From contig NZ_SNYJ01000001.1 of NCBI RefSeq assembly GCF_004363045.1, forward strand, positions 99,492-163,491: 64,000 nt of DNA, written 5' to 3'. The notes beneath the pieces are model-generated. The model was not told the DNA's origin and did not search any database. It worked only from the letters and a program-made list of their open reading frames with translations. The stretch's first letter is position 1; each line of letters begins with the position of its first letter. The translations under genes were made by a program, and so were the position numbers. Below, piece by piece: positions 62,793-64,000 of the stretch. This DNA is from Aureibacillus halotolerans (GTDB lineage Bacteria; Bacillota; Bacilli; Bacillales; DSM-28697).

Positions 62793-63353
62793 TTGAGTAA
62801 AGCAACAGACATTGCGCTTTCTTTTTTTCGTGTTGGCATTCTAGGCTATGGAGGGGGACCGTCTTCTATCCCGCTTGTGTATAAAGAAGTTGTAGAAAAA
62901 TACGAATGGATGGACGCCGATGAGTTTGCTGATGTTTTAGCTCTTGCTAATGCACTTCCTGGACCTATCCTCACGAAACTTGCCGGATATATCGGCTATC
63001 GTGTGGCTGGTAGTTTAGGACTCGTGTTTGCTTTGCTGTCCTCTGTCATGCCAACTGTTTTATTGGTCATTATTTTATTTCTTGCGCTGCAAACATTTCA
63101 GCAGCAACAATTTATTGCTGGGATGACGAAAGCGATTTCGCCTGTTATTGCTGTCATGATCGGTACTTTGGCTTGGCAGTTTGCTAAAAGAGGAGCGAAA
63201 GGCTTGGGGCACTTGATAAATACAATCGCTCTTGCCCTCAGTGCAATCGCTATCCTTTTATTTCATTTGCATCCGGCCATCCTAATTCTCTTATGCCTTA
63301 TCCTTGCACTACTCCCAAGGAAAGAACGTTCTAGAAATGAGGCTTCCTCATGA
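62793..63353 (+). CDS. Chromate transporter, short-chain ChrA half (YwrB-like)
   Basis: A 186-residue single-domain ChrA protein. RVGILGYGGGPSSIPLVYKE near 12 and FADVLALANALPGPILTKLA near 44 are the diagnostic motifs. Five to six membrane segments follow. TTG at 62793 has AAAGGAG 7 nt upstream; the reading from 62745 has no such site. Short ChrA proteins act as pairs with opposite membrane topology, and the second half overlaps this stop by 4 nt. They export chromate (or sulfate-like anions). Confidence 0.87.
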   Translation: MSKATDIALSFFRVGILGYGGGPSSIPLVYKEVVEKYEWMDADEFADVLALANALPGPILTKLAGYIGYRVAGSLGLVFALLSSVMPTVLLVIILFLALQTFQQQQFIAGMTKAISPVIAVMIGTLAWQFAKRGAKGLGHLINTIALALSAIAILLFHLHPAILILLCLILALLPRKERSRNEASS

Positions 63354-63880
63354 TCATATGGCAACTATTTTTAGCTTTTTTTATTCCGGCAATTATAGGC
63401 TATGGTGGTGGTCCAGCTTCTATTCCACTTGTTCAACATGAGGTTGTCCAGAATTATGGCTGGCTTACAAATGATCAATTTGCTGAAATGCTGGCCGTAT
63501 CAAATGCGCTTCCAGGACCTATAGCGACAAAAATGGCTGGATATGTGGGTTTCTCCGTAGCTGGATGGGTCGGGGCGTTGGTAACTTTGCTAGCAACCAT
63601 TCTGCCTTCACTTTTTTTAATGTTGCTTTTTATGGGCGTTTTAATGAAATTTAAGGACGCACCTCAGGTTCAGAGACTAACAAGCTATGTTCGACCAGTC
63701 ATTTGCTTGCTGTTAGTTGTAATGACGTATCAATTTATATCTGAAGGGGTGACTGATACTGGTTGGGTACATACAGTGGTTCTCATCGCCGGAAGTTACA
63801 TCTTGCTTGAAAAAGTGAAGCTTCACCCTGCATATGTTATTCTTGTTGCTATGGTGTATGGTGGTTTTCTTCTCTCCTAG
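63350..63880 (+). CDS. Chromate transporter, short-chain ChrA half (YwrA-like)
   Basis: A 176-residue partner of the preceding protein. FFIPAIIGYGGGPASIPLVQ near 8 and FAEMLAVSNALPGPIATKMA near 42 repeat the ChrA signature. The ATG overlaps the upstream TGA (ATGA), so both halves are made together. The gene ends directly before repeat D4. With sulfate assimilation genes 4 kb upstream, a link to oxyanion handling is possible but unproven. Confidence 0.87.
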   Translation: MIIWQLFLAFFIPAIIGYGGGPASIPLVQHEVVQNYGWLTNDQFAEMLAVSNALPGPIATKMAGYVGFSVAGWVGALVTLLATILPSLFLMLLFMGVLMKFKDAPQVQRLTSYVRPVICLLLVVMTYQFISEGVTDTGWVHTVVLIAGSYILLEKVKLHPAYVILVAMVYGGFLLS

Positions 63881-63881
63881 T

Positions 63882-64000
63882 CAGGCGTATGACAACCGCT
63901 CGCTTTCTTCGTTGCTTTGCCTCGTCCGGTGCTCATTGCCTTAGGGCAACTCCGCTCCTGCCAAGCCTTCGCGCCTCGGAAGACAAACGGTTTCATTTCG
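63882..64000 (+). repeat. Family-D repeat, copy D4 (runs off the window)
   Basis: Contains ACCGCTCGCTTTCTTCGTTG, a GCCTCGTCCGGTGCTCATTG block and GGGCAACTCCGCTCCTGCC. It matches D1 and D2 well and begins 2 bases after the chromate transporter stop. Confidence 0.7.

Noticed and set aside
1..64000. CRISPR arrays, tRNA or rRNA genes, complete insertion sequences, prophage
   Set aside because: No regularly spaced direct repeats, no cloverleaf or rRNA-like blocks, and no transposase, integrase or phage structural genes were seen.

Overview
The window looks like chromosomal DNA of a low-to-mid GC Gram-positive Bacillaceae, probably an alkaliphile related to Shouchella/Alkalihalobacillus. The basis is gene content (Qox-type aa3 quinol oxidase, YumC-type ferredoxin reductase, IolS-like aldo/keto reductase, TmrB-like, YckAB-like, BmrCD-like and YjcZ-like genes), strong AAAGGAGG ribosome binding sites, frequent TTG/GTG starts and LplABC-type sugar importers. 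This is inference from protein and motif recognition; no search was run. I saw no rRNA, tRNA, CRISPR array, complete insertion sequence or phage block.

Layout. 1-900: interspersed repeats. 982-4661: RbsBAC-like sugar ABC importer. 4806-11465: DUF4184 protein, YckBA-like amino-acid ABC pair, a small holin-like type I toxin locus, YuxK-like, exoA, small membrane proteins and a LOG-family hydrolase. 11685-15223: FCD-GntR regulator divergent from a PLP lyase plus NhaC antiporter. 15295-25607: two tandemly duplicated LplBC/solute-binding-protein importers with three 534-residue binding-protein paralogues, separated by 1.5 kb of repeats. 26133-34541: yumC, AraC regulator, TmrB-like, GH4 alpha-galactosidase with a cre site, iolS-like, small lipoproteins and a divergent ornithine-cyclodeaminase relative. 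34710-36307: two membrane proteins around a nested repeat element. 36551-40521: qoxABCD. 40960-46472: isochorismatase-like, YtfP-like flavoprotein, YjcZ-like peptide, first helical-repeat/copper-amine-oxidase-N protein, repeats, GNAT. 46641-50028: second helical-repeat protein next to an ECF sigma/anti-sigma pair. 50278-54370: BmrCD-like heterodimeric exporter behind a leader peptide and terminator. 54542-59681: DUF4163/DUF3298 protein with an ECF-type promoter, 7Fe ferredoxin, and sulfate assimilation (cysH-sat-cysC-sumT). 59768-63880: trxB, an AraC regulator with a degenerate receiver domain, and a split chromate-transporter pair.

How the genes work together. Carbohydrate uptake dominates the first half: three ABC importers, with cre or cre-like boxes at three transcription units. 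The two Lpl-type systems have no ATPase gene and presumably share an MsmX-like ATPase. The right half is about the envelope, respiration and redox: quinol oxidase, an ECF sigma pair whose neighbours share a promoter-like motif, an attenuator-controlled multidrug exporter, and sulfate reduction beside ferredoxin and thioredoxin reductase.

The least explained material is (i) a set of modular, nested interspersed repeats, (ii) the twin helical-repeat secreted proteins around the ECF sigma operon, and (iii) the leader/attenuator of the exporter operon.
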